Origin: Desulfonispora thiosulfatigenes DSM 11270
Lineage (GTDB): Bacteria > Bacillota > Peptococcia > Peptococcales > Desulfonisporaceae
NCBI RefSeq assembly: GCF_900176035.1
Contig: NZ_FWWT01000020.1
Location: forward strand, 1-64,000
Length of the DNA: 64,000 nt
Reading direction: 5' to 3'
The translations under genes were made by a program, and so were the position numbers. Shown piece by piece: positions 8,701 through 16,926 of this stretch; position 1 is the first letter of the stretch, and each line of letters opens with the position of its first letter. The notes below the pieces were generated by a model that ran no database searches, was not told the origin of the DNA, and saw nothing but the letters and a program-made list of their open reading frames with translations.

Positions 8701-9435
8701 ATGAATGAACAATTTCAAGCTGTTATGGAAAAGAAAAATATTCTAGAAAGTAAAAAACCTATTCCAGAAGATAATCTAAAGGTAATTAAGGAAAAAGTTT
8801 GGTTAGAGTGGATTTATAATTCATTGGCTTTAGATGGAAATAGCTTAACTTTAAATGAGACTAAAGATGTATTAGAAGGAAAAGTATTGGATAGTAAAAC
8901 TCCACGGGAGCAACAGGAAGTATTAAATCATAAGGAAGTTATTGAATATATTGAAAATTTAGTAGCTAAAAAAGAACCCCTAAAAGAAGAGCAATTACAA
9001 GAAATTAATAAATTGCTTTTAGGAGGCATATCAAATAAGTTTGCTGGATTTTATAAAAACCATGAAGACGTTGTAGCAGGAGATGACCGTTCTGCTACAG
9101 CTTATGCAACAGTAGAATATGATATGCAGAAATTAATGACTTGGTATGAGGAAAATAAAGATGAGTTTAATTTTGTAGAACTTTCTGCTTATATGCATGG
9201 TCTTTTTCTAGGTATAAGTCCATTTGTAGTTGATAATGGAAAGACAGCAAGATTTCTATTATCATTAGAATTGATGAAGGGTGGATACCCACCACTTGTA
9301 ATTACCAAAGAAAATGGAGTAAAATATCGCGCATCTTTAGAAAGAGCTAATATAACTGGTGATTATGAGTACTTTCTTCAATACTTACTGTCAGAACTGG
9401 ACAAAAGTTTAGATTTATATTTAGAAAACTTATAA
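8701..9435 (+). CDS. Fic-fold protein with a degenerate active site (probable pseudo-enzyme)
   Basis: Protein of 244 residues with the Fic helical fold. Typical Fic proteins transfer AMP or another nucleotide group using HPFx(D/E)GNGRxxR. Here the aligned segment, residues 173-184, reads SPFVVDNGKTAR: the catalytic His is Ser173, the acidic residue is Val177, the next Gly is Asp178 and the first Arg is Lys181, while Asn179, Gly180 and Arg184 remain. The N-terminal inhibitory-helix motif (S/T)xxxE(G/N) is present as S41-LAL-D45-G46, with Asp for Glu. The frame is open and has a good AAGGAAG ribosome site. Canonical adenylylation looks unlikely. No antitoxin partner is adjacent. Confidence 0.85.
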   Translation: MNEQFQAVMEKKNILESKKPIPEDNLKVIKEKVWLEWIYNSLALDGNSLTLNETKDVLEGKVLDSKTPREQQEVLNHKEVIEYIENLVAKKEPLKEEQLQEINKLLLGGISNKFAGFYKNHEDVVAGDDRSATAYATVEYDMQKLMTWYEENKDEFNFVELSAYMHGLFLGISPFVVDNGKTARFLLSLELMKGGYPPLVITKENGVKYRASLERANITGDYEYFLQYLLSELDKSLDLYLENL

Positions 9436-9497
9436 GTAAGTTAATAATTAATAATTAAAAGCATAAAGTCTATTATATAAACGAGGGAGGGGAATAA

Positions 9498-9890
9498 ATG
9501 ATTAAATGGAGAGAAGAATATAGTACAGGTGTACAAAGTATTGATGAACAACATAAAAAATTAATTGAAATAGCTGATCGGGCTTTTAAACTTTTAAAAG
9601 ATGATTTTTGTGTTGATAAATATGATAAAATTGTCAGCATTTTAGAGGAATTAAAAGATTACACTGTATATCATTTCCAGTCGGAAGAAGAATATATGAT
9701 GAGCATTAGATATAAGAAACTATTTTCTCATAAAGCCCTACATGAAAAGTTTATTGAAAAGATTAATGAAGTTGATTTTAATAAGATAGATGAAGATCAA
9801 AATGAGTACATACTTGGGATTTTAGAATTTATAGTTACTTGGATTGAAAATCATATCTTGGGTAATGATAAATTAATAGGAAAAGATTAG
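9498..9890 (+). CDS. Bacteriohemerythrin
   Basis: Single-domain hemerythrin of 130 residues, a cytoplasmic four-helix bundle with a di-iron site that binds O2 reversibly. The ligand pattern is complete: His in SIDEQHKKL, HFQSEE, HKALHEKF, and His/Asp in NHILGNDK. The GGGAGGGGAATAA ribosome site fits the ATG. In an anaerobe such a protein may buffer, deliver or sense O2; which one cannot be told. It ends in a terminator and stands alone. Confidence 0.93.
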   Translation: MIKWREEYSTGVQSIDEQHKKLIEIADRAFKLLKDDFCVDKYDKIVSILEELKDYTVYHFQSEEEYMMSIRYKKLFSHKALHEKFIEKINEVDFNKIDEDQNEYILGILEFIVTWIENHILGNDKLIGKD

Positions 9891-9936
9891 ATTAAATTGC
9901 AAAAGGATCCTTATAAAAGTAAATGTCATAAAAATA

Positions 9937-9998
9937 CTCCCCTTTAAAGTAACAGATTTATTTTTCAATCTGTCTACCTAAAGGGGAGTTTATTAATT
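9937..9998. terminator. Bidirectional terminator between the hemerythrin and M14 peptidase genes
   Basis: ACTCCCCTTTA (9937-9947) pairs with TAAAGGGGAGT (9979-9989), with an inner ACAGATT/AATCTGT stem. A T-rich run follows on the plus strand. It lies between convergent genes and can serve both. Confidence 0.8.
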
Positions 9999-10018
9999 TT
10001 TGTCCTACATGTTTTTTA

Positions 10019-11287
10019 TTAAATTATAGAAGCTAATAAAAGAGCCTCTTCATTATTTTGATAAATCATAGGAAACTGCTCAATTGGAAGAGGATTTTTT
10101 CCTAATCCGACTTCGAATGTATAACCTGGCTTTCTATACTCTAGTATAAACCAATCTTTAAACCCGGAATAAGAAGTTATTCCATAAGTTTGGGCTAATT
10201 CATAACCAGTAGCTTTTGCAAAAGCTTCGCCAATTTTTCTTGCTTCGGCTGAGGCCATATTCTCAAAGTCCCAATAAATTTCTTGACCTTGAGAGTGATA
10301 AGCAAGGGTAAGTCTAAAATCGTGTTGTTTTACAAAATTAACAACTGCCTGAGTTTCTGGCTCAGATAATGGCGCAGGACCAGAGTACCTAGTAGGACCA
10401 GGACCATAAATACCTAATGCTTCTTCAGCTTCTTTTCCTTCTTGCCATTTAGCAGGGTAATTATGATTTAAATCTACTCCTCTTATATTTGCCTGCCAAA
10501 CTTTACTGAAATCTTTACTTCCTTTATTCCATTTAATTAAATTGTTGTAGTATGGAAAACTTGGGTCTAATCCATTTAATACTAAATTTACACCATCTGG
10601 GTTTACCATAGGCATAATGTAAATACTGCTTTCTTTCCAGATTTGATCTAAATTATAACCACGCAAAATCTTTCCATCAGTATAACTTTTTAGAAAATTT
10701 TCTGTAAATTTCATCAATAAAGGACTGGTAATCCATTCTAGCGCATGGTGAGCTGCGTTATAGAAAACTTCATTTTTTCCGGTACCTAATCTGATATAAT
10801 AAAGGTTTTTTCCTAAAACACTTTTACCGACTACTCCTACTTCTATAAAAGGATATCTTGCTTTTAAACCTTCAATATCTCTTTTCAAAATTTCATAAGT
10901 ATAATCAATTTTAGTATCAATAAGATCAATACCATAAGGGATTGTTAGACGTTGACCTATGTAAAGATTATCTGGATCTATTCCTGGATTTGCTGCAATA
11001 ATTTTACCTACGGTTGTATAATAGTTGCGGGCAATTTTCCAAAGAGTATCACCTTTTTGAACATAATAAATATCATAACCTTTTAAAAATTTTTCAAGTA
11101 CTGTATAGGTATTTGGCCCTATTATACCATCTGGAGTGAGATTATTATCTTTTTGAAAACTTCTTACAGCTTTAAATGTTTTCGTTCCATAATATCCATC
11201 TATGGGTCCAGGATTATATCCAATTTGCACCAATAATGATTGAATTTCTTTGACAACAGTTCCCTTTGAACCTATTTTTAAAATCAT
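10019..11287 (-). CDS. M14 zinc peptidase with peptidoglycan-binding and LysM domains (gamma-D-glutamyl-diamino acid endopeptidase type)
   Basis: Cell-wall peptide hydrolase of 422 residues. Domains in order: a peptidoglycan-binding_1 domain (about 5-62, GSKGTVVKEIQSLL), one LysM (about 75-118, YYVQKGDTLWKIARNYY), and an M14 carboxypeptidase domain (about 130-420). Zinc ligands are His and Glu in HHALE and His in LAYHSQG; the catalytic Glu is in FEVGLG. The layout is that of endopeptidase I of Lysinibacillus sphaericus, which cuts the gamma-D-Glu-diaminopimelate bond. No signal peptide is visible, so release may depend on sporulation or lysis (inference). ATG start with AAGGAG upstream. Confidence 0.9.
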   Translation of the reverse strand: MILKIGSKGTVVKEIQSLLVQIGYNPGPIDGYYGTKTFKAVRSFQKDNNLTPDGIIGPNTYTVLEKFLKGYDIYYVQKGDTLWKIARNYYTTVGKIIAANPGIDPDNLYIGQRLTIPYGIDLIDTKIDYTYEILKRDIEGLKARYPFIEVGVVGKSVLGKNLYYIRLGTGKNEVFYNAAHHALEWITSPLLMKFTENFLKSYTDGKILRGYNLDQIWKESSIYIMPMVNPDGVNLVLNGLDPSFPYYNNLIKWNKGSKDFSKVWQANIRGVDLNHNYPAKWQEGKEAEEALGIYGPGPTRYSGPAPLSEPETQAVVNFVKQHDFRLTLAYHSQGQEIYWDFENMASAEARKIGEAFAKATGYELAQTYGITSYSGFKDWFILEYRKPGYTFEVGLGKNPLPIEQFPMIYQNNEEALLLASII

Positions 11288-11497
11288 GTATATTCTCCTT
11301 AGTATTTTTTACTAGTTTATGCATTTAAGCGAATTGTGTGCCTGGACTAAATTAATTTTTATAATGTAGCCAAATTTATTTTTAAAACTTCTTCCATAAA
11401 CTACATATTATTATTTTGATTTATATAATATAATGTGAGTACAATGGATAAAATAACATTGGATAAATCCAATAGTATATATTATGGAGGAATAGTA

Positions 11498-12904
11498 ATG
11501 AGTAAAAGCAATGATTTGACGATGAAAAATGAAGTAGCATGGGATAAATATTCTGAGGAAGACTTACAAAAGGTTTTTAGTTTAAGTGAGAGATATAAAG
11601 AATTTATGTCTAAATGTAAAACTGAAAGGGAATGTGTGACAGAATTTGTTCGACTTGCAAAAGCAAGAGGATATAAAAATTTAGATGAAATAATAAAAAA
11701 TGGAGAAAAATTAAAAGCTGGTGATAAGGTTTATGCAAATAATATGGGCAAAACTTTAGCTATGTTTGTTATTGGAAAGGAGCCTTTAGAAAAGGGTCTT
11801 AAAATTTTAGGCGCCCATGTAGATTCACCAAGACTTGATTTAAAACAAAATCCCTTATATGAAGATGCTGATTTAGCTTTATTTGATACTCATTATTATG
11901 GAGGAGTAAAAAAATATCAGTGGGTAACCTTACCTTTAGCTATTCACGGTGTAGTTGCTAAAAAGGATGGCACTGTTGTAGAAATTGTTATTGGAGAAGA
12001 TGATAATGATCCGGTTGTAGGCGTATCAGATCTATTGATTCATTTAGCAACTGATCAATTAGGTAAAAAAGGTAACAAGGTCATTGAAGGGGAAGATTTA
12101 AATGTTTTAATAGGAAGTATTCCAATTAAAGATAAAGAAACAAAAGATAGAGTTAAGAAAAATATTTTACAGATTTTAAATGAAAAATATGGTATAGATG
12201 AAAGTGATTTTATCTCTGCTGAGCTAGAAATAGTACCAGCAGGAAAGGCAAGAGATTATGGTTTAGATAAAAGTATGGTTATGGCTTATGGTCATGATGA
12301 TAGAATTTGTTCATATACCTCTTATGAAGCCTTGGTACAAATAGAAGAAATAGATAAAACATGTGTAGCCTTATTTGTCGATAAGGAGGAAATAGGTAGT
12401 GTCGGTGCAACTGGAATGCAATCAAAGTTCTTTGAAAATGCAGTAGCAGAAGTAATGGATAGAGTAGGAGATTATAGTGAACTAAAATTAAGAAGATGCT
12501 TAGCTAATTCTAAAATGCTATCTTCAGACGTTAGTGCTGCATTTGACCCTAATTATCCATCTGTAATGGAAAAGAAAAATGCAGCATTTTTTGGAAGAGG
12601 AATAGTATTTAATAAATATACAGGTTCAAGAGGAAAATCGGGATCAAATGATGCTAACGCAGAGTACATGGCCGAAATAAGACAAATGATGGATAAACAT
12701 AATGTTACTTGGCAAACTGCTGAGCTTGGTAAAGTTGATCAAGGCGGCGGAGGGACTATAGCCTATATTTTAGCTCAATATAATATGGAGGTTATAGATT
12801 GTGGAGTTGCTTTACATAATATGCATGCTCCATGGGAGGTAGCAAGTAAGGCAGATATTTATGAAACCACTAGAGGCTATCATGCTTTTTTAATAGAAGC
12901 CTAG
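11498..12904 (+). CDS. M18-family metalloaminopeptidase
   Basis: Cytoplasmic, dodecameric-type aminopeptidase of 468 residues that removes N-terminal residues from peptides. Family motifs are clear: GAHVDSPRLDLK for metal binding, GHDDR, the VDKEEIGSVGATG segment with the catalytic Glu pair, SSDVSAAFDPNYP, and the C-terminal NMHAPWEVAS metal His. I chose ATG at 11498 because GGAGG sits eight bases before it. A GTG at 11435 in the same frame would add 21 unconserved residues overlapping the probable promoter region (TATAAT at 11424 and 11429). It is followed closely by the HD-domain gene. Confidence 0.94.
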   Translation: MSKSNDLTMKNEVAWDKYSEEDLQKVFSLSERYKEFMSKCKTERECVTEFVRLAKARGYKNLDEIIKNGEKLKAGDKVYANNMGKTLAMFVIGKEPLEKGLKILGAHVDSPRLDLKQNPLYEDADLALFDTHYYGGVKKYQWVTLPLAIHGVVAKKDGTVVEIVIGEDDNDPVVGVSDLLIHLATDQLGKKGNKVIEGEDLNVLIGSIPIKDKETKDRVKKNILQILNEKYGIDESDFISAELEIVPAGKARDYGLDKSMVMAYGHDDRICSYTSYEALVQIEEIDKTCVALFVDKEEIGSVGATGMQSKFFENAVAEVMDRVGDYSELKLRRCLANSKMLSSDVSAAFDPNYPSVMEKKNAAFFGRGIVFNKYTGSRGKSGSNDANAEYMAEIRQMMDKHNVTWQTAELGKVDQGGGGTIAYILAQYNMEVIDCGVALHNMHAPWEVASKADIYETTRGYHAFLIEA

Positions 12905-12939
12905 GATTTTTTAATTAGTGATTTATTGGAGAGAGAGAG

Positions 12940-14220
12940 ATGGAAAATCAAATAAGAATATCTCTATATGATTTAGTGTTATGTGTTGCTAACACTTTTG
13001 ATTTAACGAGCCCAGTGCTTATTAATCATCATAAGAGAACAGGGTATATAGCATTTACTATAGCCATGGAAATGGGATTGCCTCTTAATGAGCAAGTTAA
13101 TATTCTTTATGCAGGTTTGCTACATGATTGTGGATCTTTTGACACGACAAAGAAAAAGGAATTAGTAAAATTTAAGTTTTCAGAGGAAATCAAAGAGCGA
13201 AACTATCATGGTTATTTAGGTTACTTATTATTAAAGGATTATGAACCCTTTTCTGAGGTAGCAGATATAGTTAAATATCATCATGTTTACTGGTCTGAAC
13301 GTGATGATATGCAGGAAAGGGTTTTACTTGGTAGTAATATTTTGCATTTAGCTGACCGCATAGAAATCCTAATTGATAAAGATAAATCTATATTAGATCA
13401 GGTAGATGATATTATAGATATCATCGAGCGAGAAAAAGGTGTAATGTTTTCACCTCTAGCTGTAGAGGCCTTCAAAAACTTAAGCGTTAAGGAAAGTTTT
13501 TGGTTTTATCTAAATACAAATTTCGTAGAATCTTTTATTGAAAGTAAAGATATTAGTACAAAGTTAGAGCTTACGACTAAAGACATTCTAAGATTAGGTA
13601 ATTTACTACATAAAATCATAGATTATAGAAATAAATTTACTGCTACACATTCTGTAGGTGTATCAATAAGTAGTGCACAATTAGCACAAGTTATGGGCTT
13701 TAATAATAAAGAATGTGAAATGATGAAAATAGCAGGACTAATTCATGATATGGGAAAGTTAGCTATACCTCCAGATATTATAGAAAAACCGGGTAAATTA
13801 ACAAAGCAGGAATATAATATTATGAAAAGTCATACTTTTTATTCTTATAATATTTTAAATAAAATAAATGAATTAAAAACCATTAATGAGTGGGCTTCTT
13901 TTCACCATGAACGTCTAGATGGATCTGGATATCCTTTTCGTTTAACCGATAAAGAGCTTTCAAAAGGTTCTAAAATTATGGCAGTAGCTGATGTTTTTAC
14001 AGCCTTATCTGAAGATAGACCATATAGAGCTGGAATGTCTACAGGAGAAGTAGGGCGAATTCTTCAAACTATGGCTAATGATTTTAAACTAGATAAAGAA
14101 GTAGTGTCGATTTTAAAAAATAATTATGCCCAAATAGATTCTTTGCGTATTGAAGCTCAACTTAAAGCTGAAAAAGAATATACAAAATTCGAACAAGAAA
14201 TATTATTTAATTATTATTAA
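12940..14220 (+). CDS. Tandem HD-domain protein with C-terminal HD-GYP
   Basis: Protein of 426 residues with two metal-dependent HD domains. The first (about 25-165) has HHKRTGY, LLHDCG (His62-Asp63) and a later KYHHVYW. The second is an HD-GYP domain with IHDMGK (His269-Asp270) and HHERLDGSGYP (about 322-332), the signature of cyclic-di-GMP phosphodiesterases. Metal and GYP motifs look intact. There is no receiver or membrane segment, so the input signal is unknown; the first HD domain may be regulatory or a second hydrolase. It is 36 bases after the aminopeptidase gene, probably co-transcribed. Confidence 0.9.
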   Translation: MENQIRISLYDLVLCVANTFDLTSPVLINHHKRTGYIAFTIAMEMGLPLNEQVNILYAGLLHDCGSFDTTKKKELVKFKFSEEIKERNYHGYLGYLLLKDYEPFSEVADIVKYHHVYWSERDDMQERVLLGSNILHLADRIEILIDKDKSILDQVDDIIDIIEREKGVMFSPLAVEAFKNLSVKESFWFYLNTNFVESFIESKDISTKLELTTKDILRLGNLLHKIIDYRNKFTATHSVGVSISSAQLAQVMGFNNKECEMMKIAGLIHDMGKLAIPPDIIEKPGKLTKQEYNIMKSHTFYSYNILNKINELKTINEWASFHHERLDGSGYPFRLTDKELSKGSKIMAVADVFTALSEDRPYRAGMSTGEVGRILQTMANDFKLDKEVVSILKNNYAQIDSLRIEAQLKAEKEYTKFEQEILFNYY

Positions 14221-14232
14221 ATAATATTTTAT
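14198..14232 (+). terminator. All-A/T hairpin overlapping the end of the HD-GYP gene
   Basis: A perfect 14-base stem, AAATATTATTTAAT (14198-14211) with ATTAAATAATATTT (14216-14229), spans the stop codon and ends in TTTTAT. It is weak per base pair but long. It may reduce read-through into the S14 gene. Confidence 0.5.
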
Positions 14233-14295
14233 CGGGGACAATATAATTGGAGCTAAAACTAAGTTGTAGTTATGTTTTTAAGGAGGTAATAAATA

Positions 14296-14475
14296 GTGGC
14301 TAAAACTTCATTTATAGTAAGAAAGGATCCTAAATATAAGGTGCGTGAAGTGAATAGATGTAAAGTCTGTGGTCGACCACGTGCTTATATGCGTAAGTTT
14401 GGATTATGTCGAGTATGTTTTAGGAAATTTGCATACGAAGGACAATTACCGGGAGTAACAAAATCAAGTTGGTAA
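14296..14475 (+). CDS. rpsN: 30S ribosomal protein S14, zinc-binding (type Z), stand-alone gene
   Basis: Short gene of 59 codons. The protein begins [10 protein letters not shown] and ends LPGVTKSSW, the hallmarks of short S14. Four cysteines in CKVCGRPRA and [12 protein letters not shown] (C22, C25, C38, C41) form the zinc ribbon. S14 binds 16S rRNA in the head of the small subunit. The start is GTG at 14296, with AGGAGG (14281-14286) nine bases before it. Type Z S14 normally sits in the spc ribosomal operon; here it is alone between an HD-GYP gene and a YcxB-like gene and ends in its own terminator. It may be a second copy or a moved only copy. Confidence 0.93.
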   Translation: MAKTSFIVRKDPKYKVREVNRCKVCGRPRAYMRKFGLCRVCFRKFAYEGQLPGVTKSSW

Positions 14476-14534
14476 AATTATCAAGGCTGAAATTAATAAA
14501 GAGTGTAAACAATACAAAACCCATAAATATATCT

Positions 14535-14575
14535 AAGGTTTTACCTTTTTCTAAAGGGTAAAACCTTTTTAATTT
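14535..14575 (+). terminator. Terminator after rpsN
   Basis: AAGGTTTTACC (14535-14545) pairs with GGTAAAACCTT (14557-14567), followed by TTTAATTTT. It is a strong Rho-independent terminator. The remaining 197 bases to the next gene show no clear promoter or fold. Confidence 0.88.
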
Positions 14576-14772
14576 TGATGAGATTTTAAAATAAATAAAT
14601 CACGGACAAGAAAACTGAAGGATATAGAAATTTTTTATCGAATATATAAATGTAGATATAGAAAGTTTAATGAAAGGTAGGTGTAAAAAGCATATTTCAA
14701 AAAATCAGGCATATTAAATAAAGGGAATGCTAATATTGCAATTATTAATATACTATTATTGGAGGAATTATC

Positions 14773-15309
14773 ATGCAAATAGAGTATGAAATAACGAATG
14801 ACGATATACTAGACTTTAAAATGCATACAGCCGAAAATACTAAATCGATACAACAATATTTATATTTTAGTCGCTATGTTGTAGCTTGTATTTTTTTAGC
14901 TACTCCTTTTATTATAAATGGATTTAGAGGAGATTCTTTAAATAAATTATTACCTTTATTTACGATACCATTTTTTTTATGGATTATTTTTTATCCTGTT
15001 TATCATAAAAACAAGTATAAAAGATTTTTTACAAAAAATATGGAAAAGGGCAAAGATTATAAAGAACTAATTGGAAAACATAGCGTAACAGTTGGCCCCA
15101 AAAAGGTAATTGATATAAATACAAAAGGTGAATCTAAATTTAAATGGAATGAAGTTGTTAAAGTAGATAAAAACAAACAGAATGCTTTTATTTATACTTC
15201 TGAGACTAAGGCTATTATTATTCCAGCAAGAACATTTGAAAATCAAAATAGTTTTAATGAATTTATAAAGACAATAAAAAAATATTTTAACGAAGCAAAA
15301 CATAAATGA
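14773..15309 (+). CDS. YcxB-like membrane protein
   Basis: Protein of 178 residues. Two membrane helices (about 32-50 and 58-76) sit after an N-terminal segment beginning MQIEYEITNDDILDF. The C-terminal cytoplasmic part (KFKWNEVVKVDKNKQNAFIY, IIPARTFEN) matches the YcxB-like domain, which resembles a PH fold. Function is unknown. GGAGGAATTATC precedes the ATG. It stands alone with a terminator after it. Confidence 0.75.
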   Translation: MQIEYEITNDDILDFKMHTAENTKSIQQYLYFSRYVVACIFLATPFIINGFRGDSLNKLLPLFTIPFFLWIIFYPVYHKNKYKRFFTKNMEKGKDYKELIGKHSVTVGPKKVIDINTKGESKFKWNEVVKVDKNKQNAFIYTSETKAIIIPARTFENQNSFNEFIKTIKKYFNEAKHK

Positions 15310-15350
15310 AACAATTAAATTAGTGCAAACTTTATTTTAAATCTCAAGAA

Positions 15351-15385
15351 AACATCTCTTTTAAACATTATAGAGGTGTTTTTTG
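15351..15385 (+). terminator. Terminator after the YcxB-like gene
   Basis: AACATCTCT (15351-15359) pairs with AGAGGTGTT (15372-15380), allowing one G-T pair, and is followed by TTTTGT. Confidence 0.75.
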
Positions 15386-15471
15386 TGTTTTTCTTGTGTT
15401 TTATATAAAAGGTTATCACCCTTAAAGAAATTACTCATACCCTATAATAAAAAAAGAAAGGGTGGTGTTTT

Positions 15472-16875
15472 ATGGAAATACAATTATCATTGATACATTG
15501 GATATATTTATTTTTTGTTTTTCTAATAATGGCCATTATGATTATGAGAAGAGACACAAGTTTAGCTTGTATAATCGGGATATTTTTAATAGGTTTTACA
15601 GTCAATCACTCCATACCAGAATCTATAATTGGAGTGTTTAATAGTTTTGTATATGCTATTACGAGTCTTTTACCTACAATATTAATTATTTCAGTTATAG
15701 TATCGATGAGTAAAATACTTACAGAAACAGGGATTAATGAGGTTATGATTACTCCTTTTGCTAAGATAATTCATACACCGACAATGGCGTATTGGGTTAT
15801 AGGTTTAGTGATGATGGTTATATCTTGGTTTTTCTGGCCTTCACCAGCTGTTGCCTTAATTGGTGCTGTGCTTATTCCTGTAGCCATAAAGGCTGGATTA
15901 CCTGCATTAGGGGGAGCTATGGCTATGAACTTATTTGGTCATGGGATAGCCTTATCGAGTGACTTTGTTATTCAAGGAGCTCCAAAGCTTACAGCTGATG
16001 CTGCTGGTATTCCTGTTGAAAGTGTTATCACAGCAAGTATGCCTTTAGTGTTAATTATGGGTATTGTGACAACTGTGACAGCATTTATTTTAATTAAAAG
16101 AGATATGAAAAATGGAAGCTTAGTAAACGAACAAATTGAGGATGATAGTAAAGATGAAGAGGTAATAGATATAAAAGGCAATATAAGCATCTCTTGGAAA
16201 AGGATATTTGCTATTTCAATACCTATAATATTTATAATTAACGTACTAATTATGAATAGGTTAGAATTAAGAGGAGGAGATGCAACTGCATTAATTGGAG
16301 GGTCGGCAATATTTATTTTATTGCTAATATCCATTAAAACTCATAGGGGGAACTCTCTAGAAGAAATAACTAGATATATTATTCATGGATTACAATTTGG
16401 TTTCAAGGTTTTTGGTCCAGTTATTCCAATTGCAGCATTCTTTTATTTAGGGGATGAAGGTTTTATTTCAATATTTGGGAATATTTTACCGGAAAATTCA
16501 CATGGAATTGTAAATGACTTAGGTATAGCTTTAGCTCATTCAGTACCGTTAAATGAAGTACTTAGTGTTATTACTTTAACTATAGTTGGAGCTATCACAG
16601 GTCTTGATGGTTCTGGATTTTCTGGTATTTCTCTGGCGGGATCTGTAGCTAAATTGTTTTCAACAGCCTTAGGTAGCGAGTCAGCAACAGCTACATTAAC
16701 TGCTCTAGGTCAAATTAGTGGTATTTGGGTAGGTGGAGGAACCTTAATTCCTTGGGCACTAATTCCTGTAGCTGCTATTTGTAAGGTGAGTCCTTTTGAT
16801 TTAGCAAGAAGAAATTTAATTCCTGTATTAGTTGGTTTAATTGTCACCACATTTTCAGCTTTATTTTTCTTATAA
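15472..16875 (+). CDS. Multi-spanning secondary transporter, substrate unknown
   Basis: Integral membrane protein of 467 residues with about 11-12 hydrophobic helices and a charged cytoplasmic loop near residues 205-240. Glycine-rich half-helix segments (SPAVALIGAVLIPVAIKAGL, GLDGSGFSGISLAGSVAKLF, SGIWVGGGTLIPWALIPVA) resemble ion-transporter-type carriers such as the GntP/DcuC/NhaC groups. I cannot assign a substrate. The start is ATG with AAAGGGTGG upstream. It is convergent with an M20 peptidase gene and shares a terminator with it, so a functional link is possible but not shown by operon structure. Confidence 0.7.
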   Translation: MEIQLSLIHWIYLFFVFLIMAIMIMRRDTSLACIIGIFLIGFTVNHSIPESIIGVFNSFVYAITSLLPTILIISVIVSMSKILTETGINEVMITPFAKIIHTPTMAYWVIGLVMMVISWFFWPSPAVALIGAVLIPVAIKAGLPALGGAMAMNLFGHGIALSSDFVIQGAPKLTADAAGIPVESVITASMPLVLIMGIVTTVTAFILIKRDMKNGSLVNEQIEDDSKDEEVIDIKGNISISWKRIFAISIPIIFIINVLIMNRLELRGGDATALIGGSAIFILLLISIKTHRGNSLEEITRYIIHGLQFGFKVFGPVIPIAAFFYLGDEGFISIFGNILPENSHGIVNDLGIALAHSVPLNEVLSVITLTIVGAITGLDGSGFSGISLAGSVAKLFSTALGSESATATLTALGQISGIWVGGGTLIPWALIPVAAICKVSPFDLARRNLIPVLVGLIVTTFSALFFL

Positions 16876-16898
16876 CTTAACAAAGAATATTTAGTTTA

Positions 16899-16926
16899 AA
16901 AAGGAACCTACATGGTTCCTTTTTTT
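16899..16926. terminator. Bidirectional terminator between transporter and M20 peptidase genes
   Basis: AAAGGAACC (16900-16908) pairs with GGTTCCTTT (16914-16922), with T run to 16926 on the plus strand and an A-rich flank giving Ts on the minus strand. Confidence 0.85.

Noticed and set aside
8701-9435. Fic gene as the toxin of a toxin-antitoxin pair
   Set aside because: The active site is degenerate and no small antitoxin gene is adjacent; neighbours are ordinary single genes.
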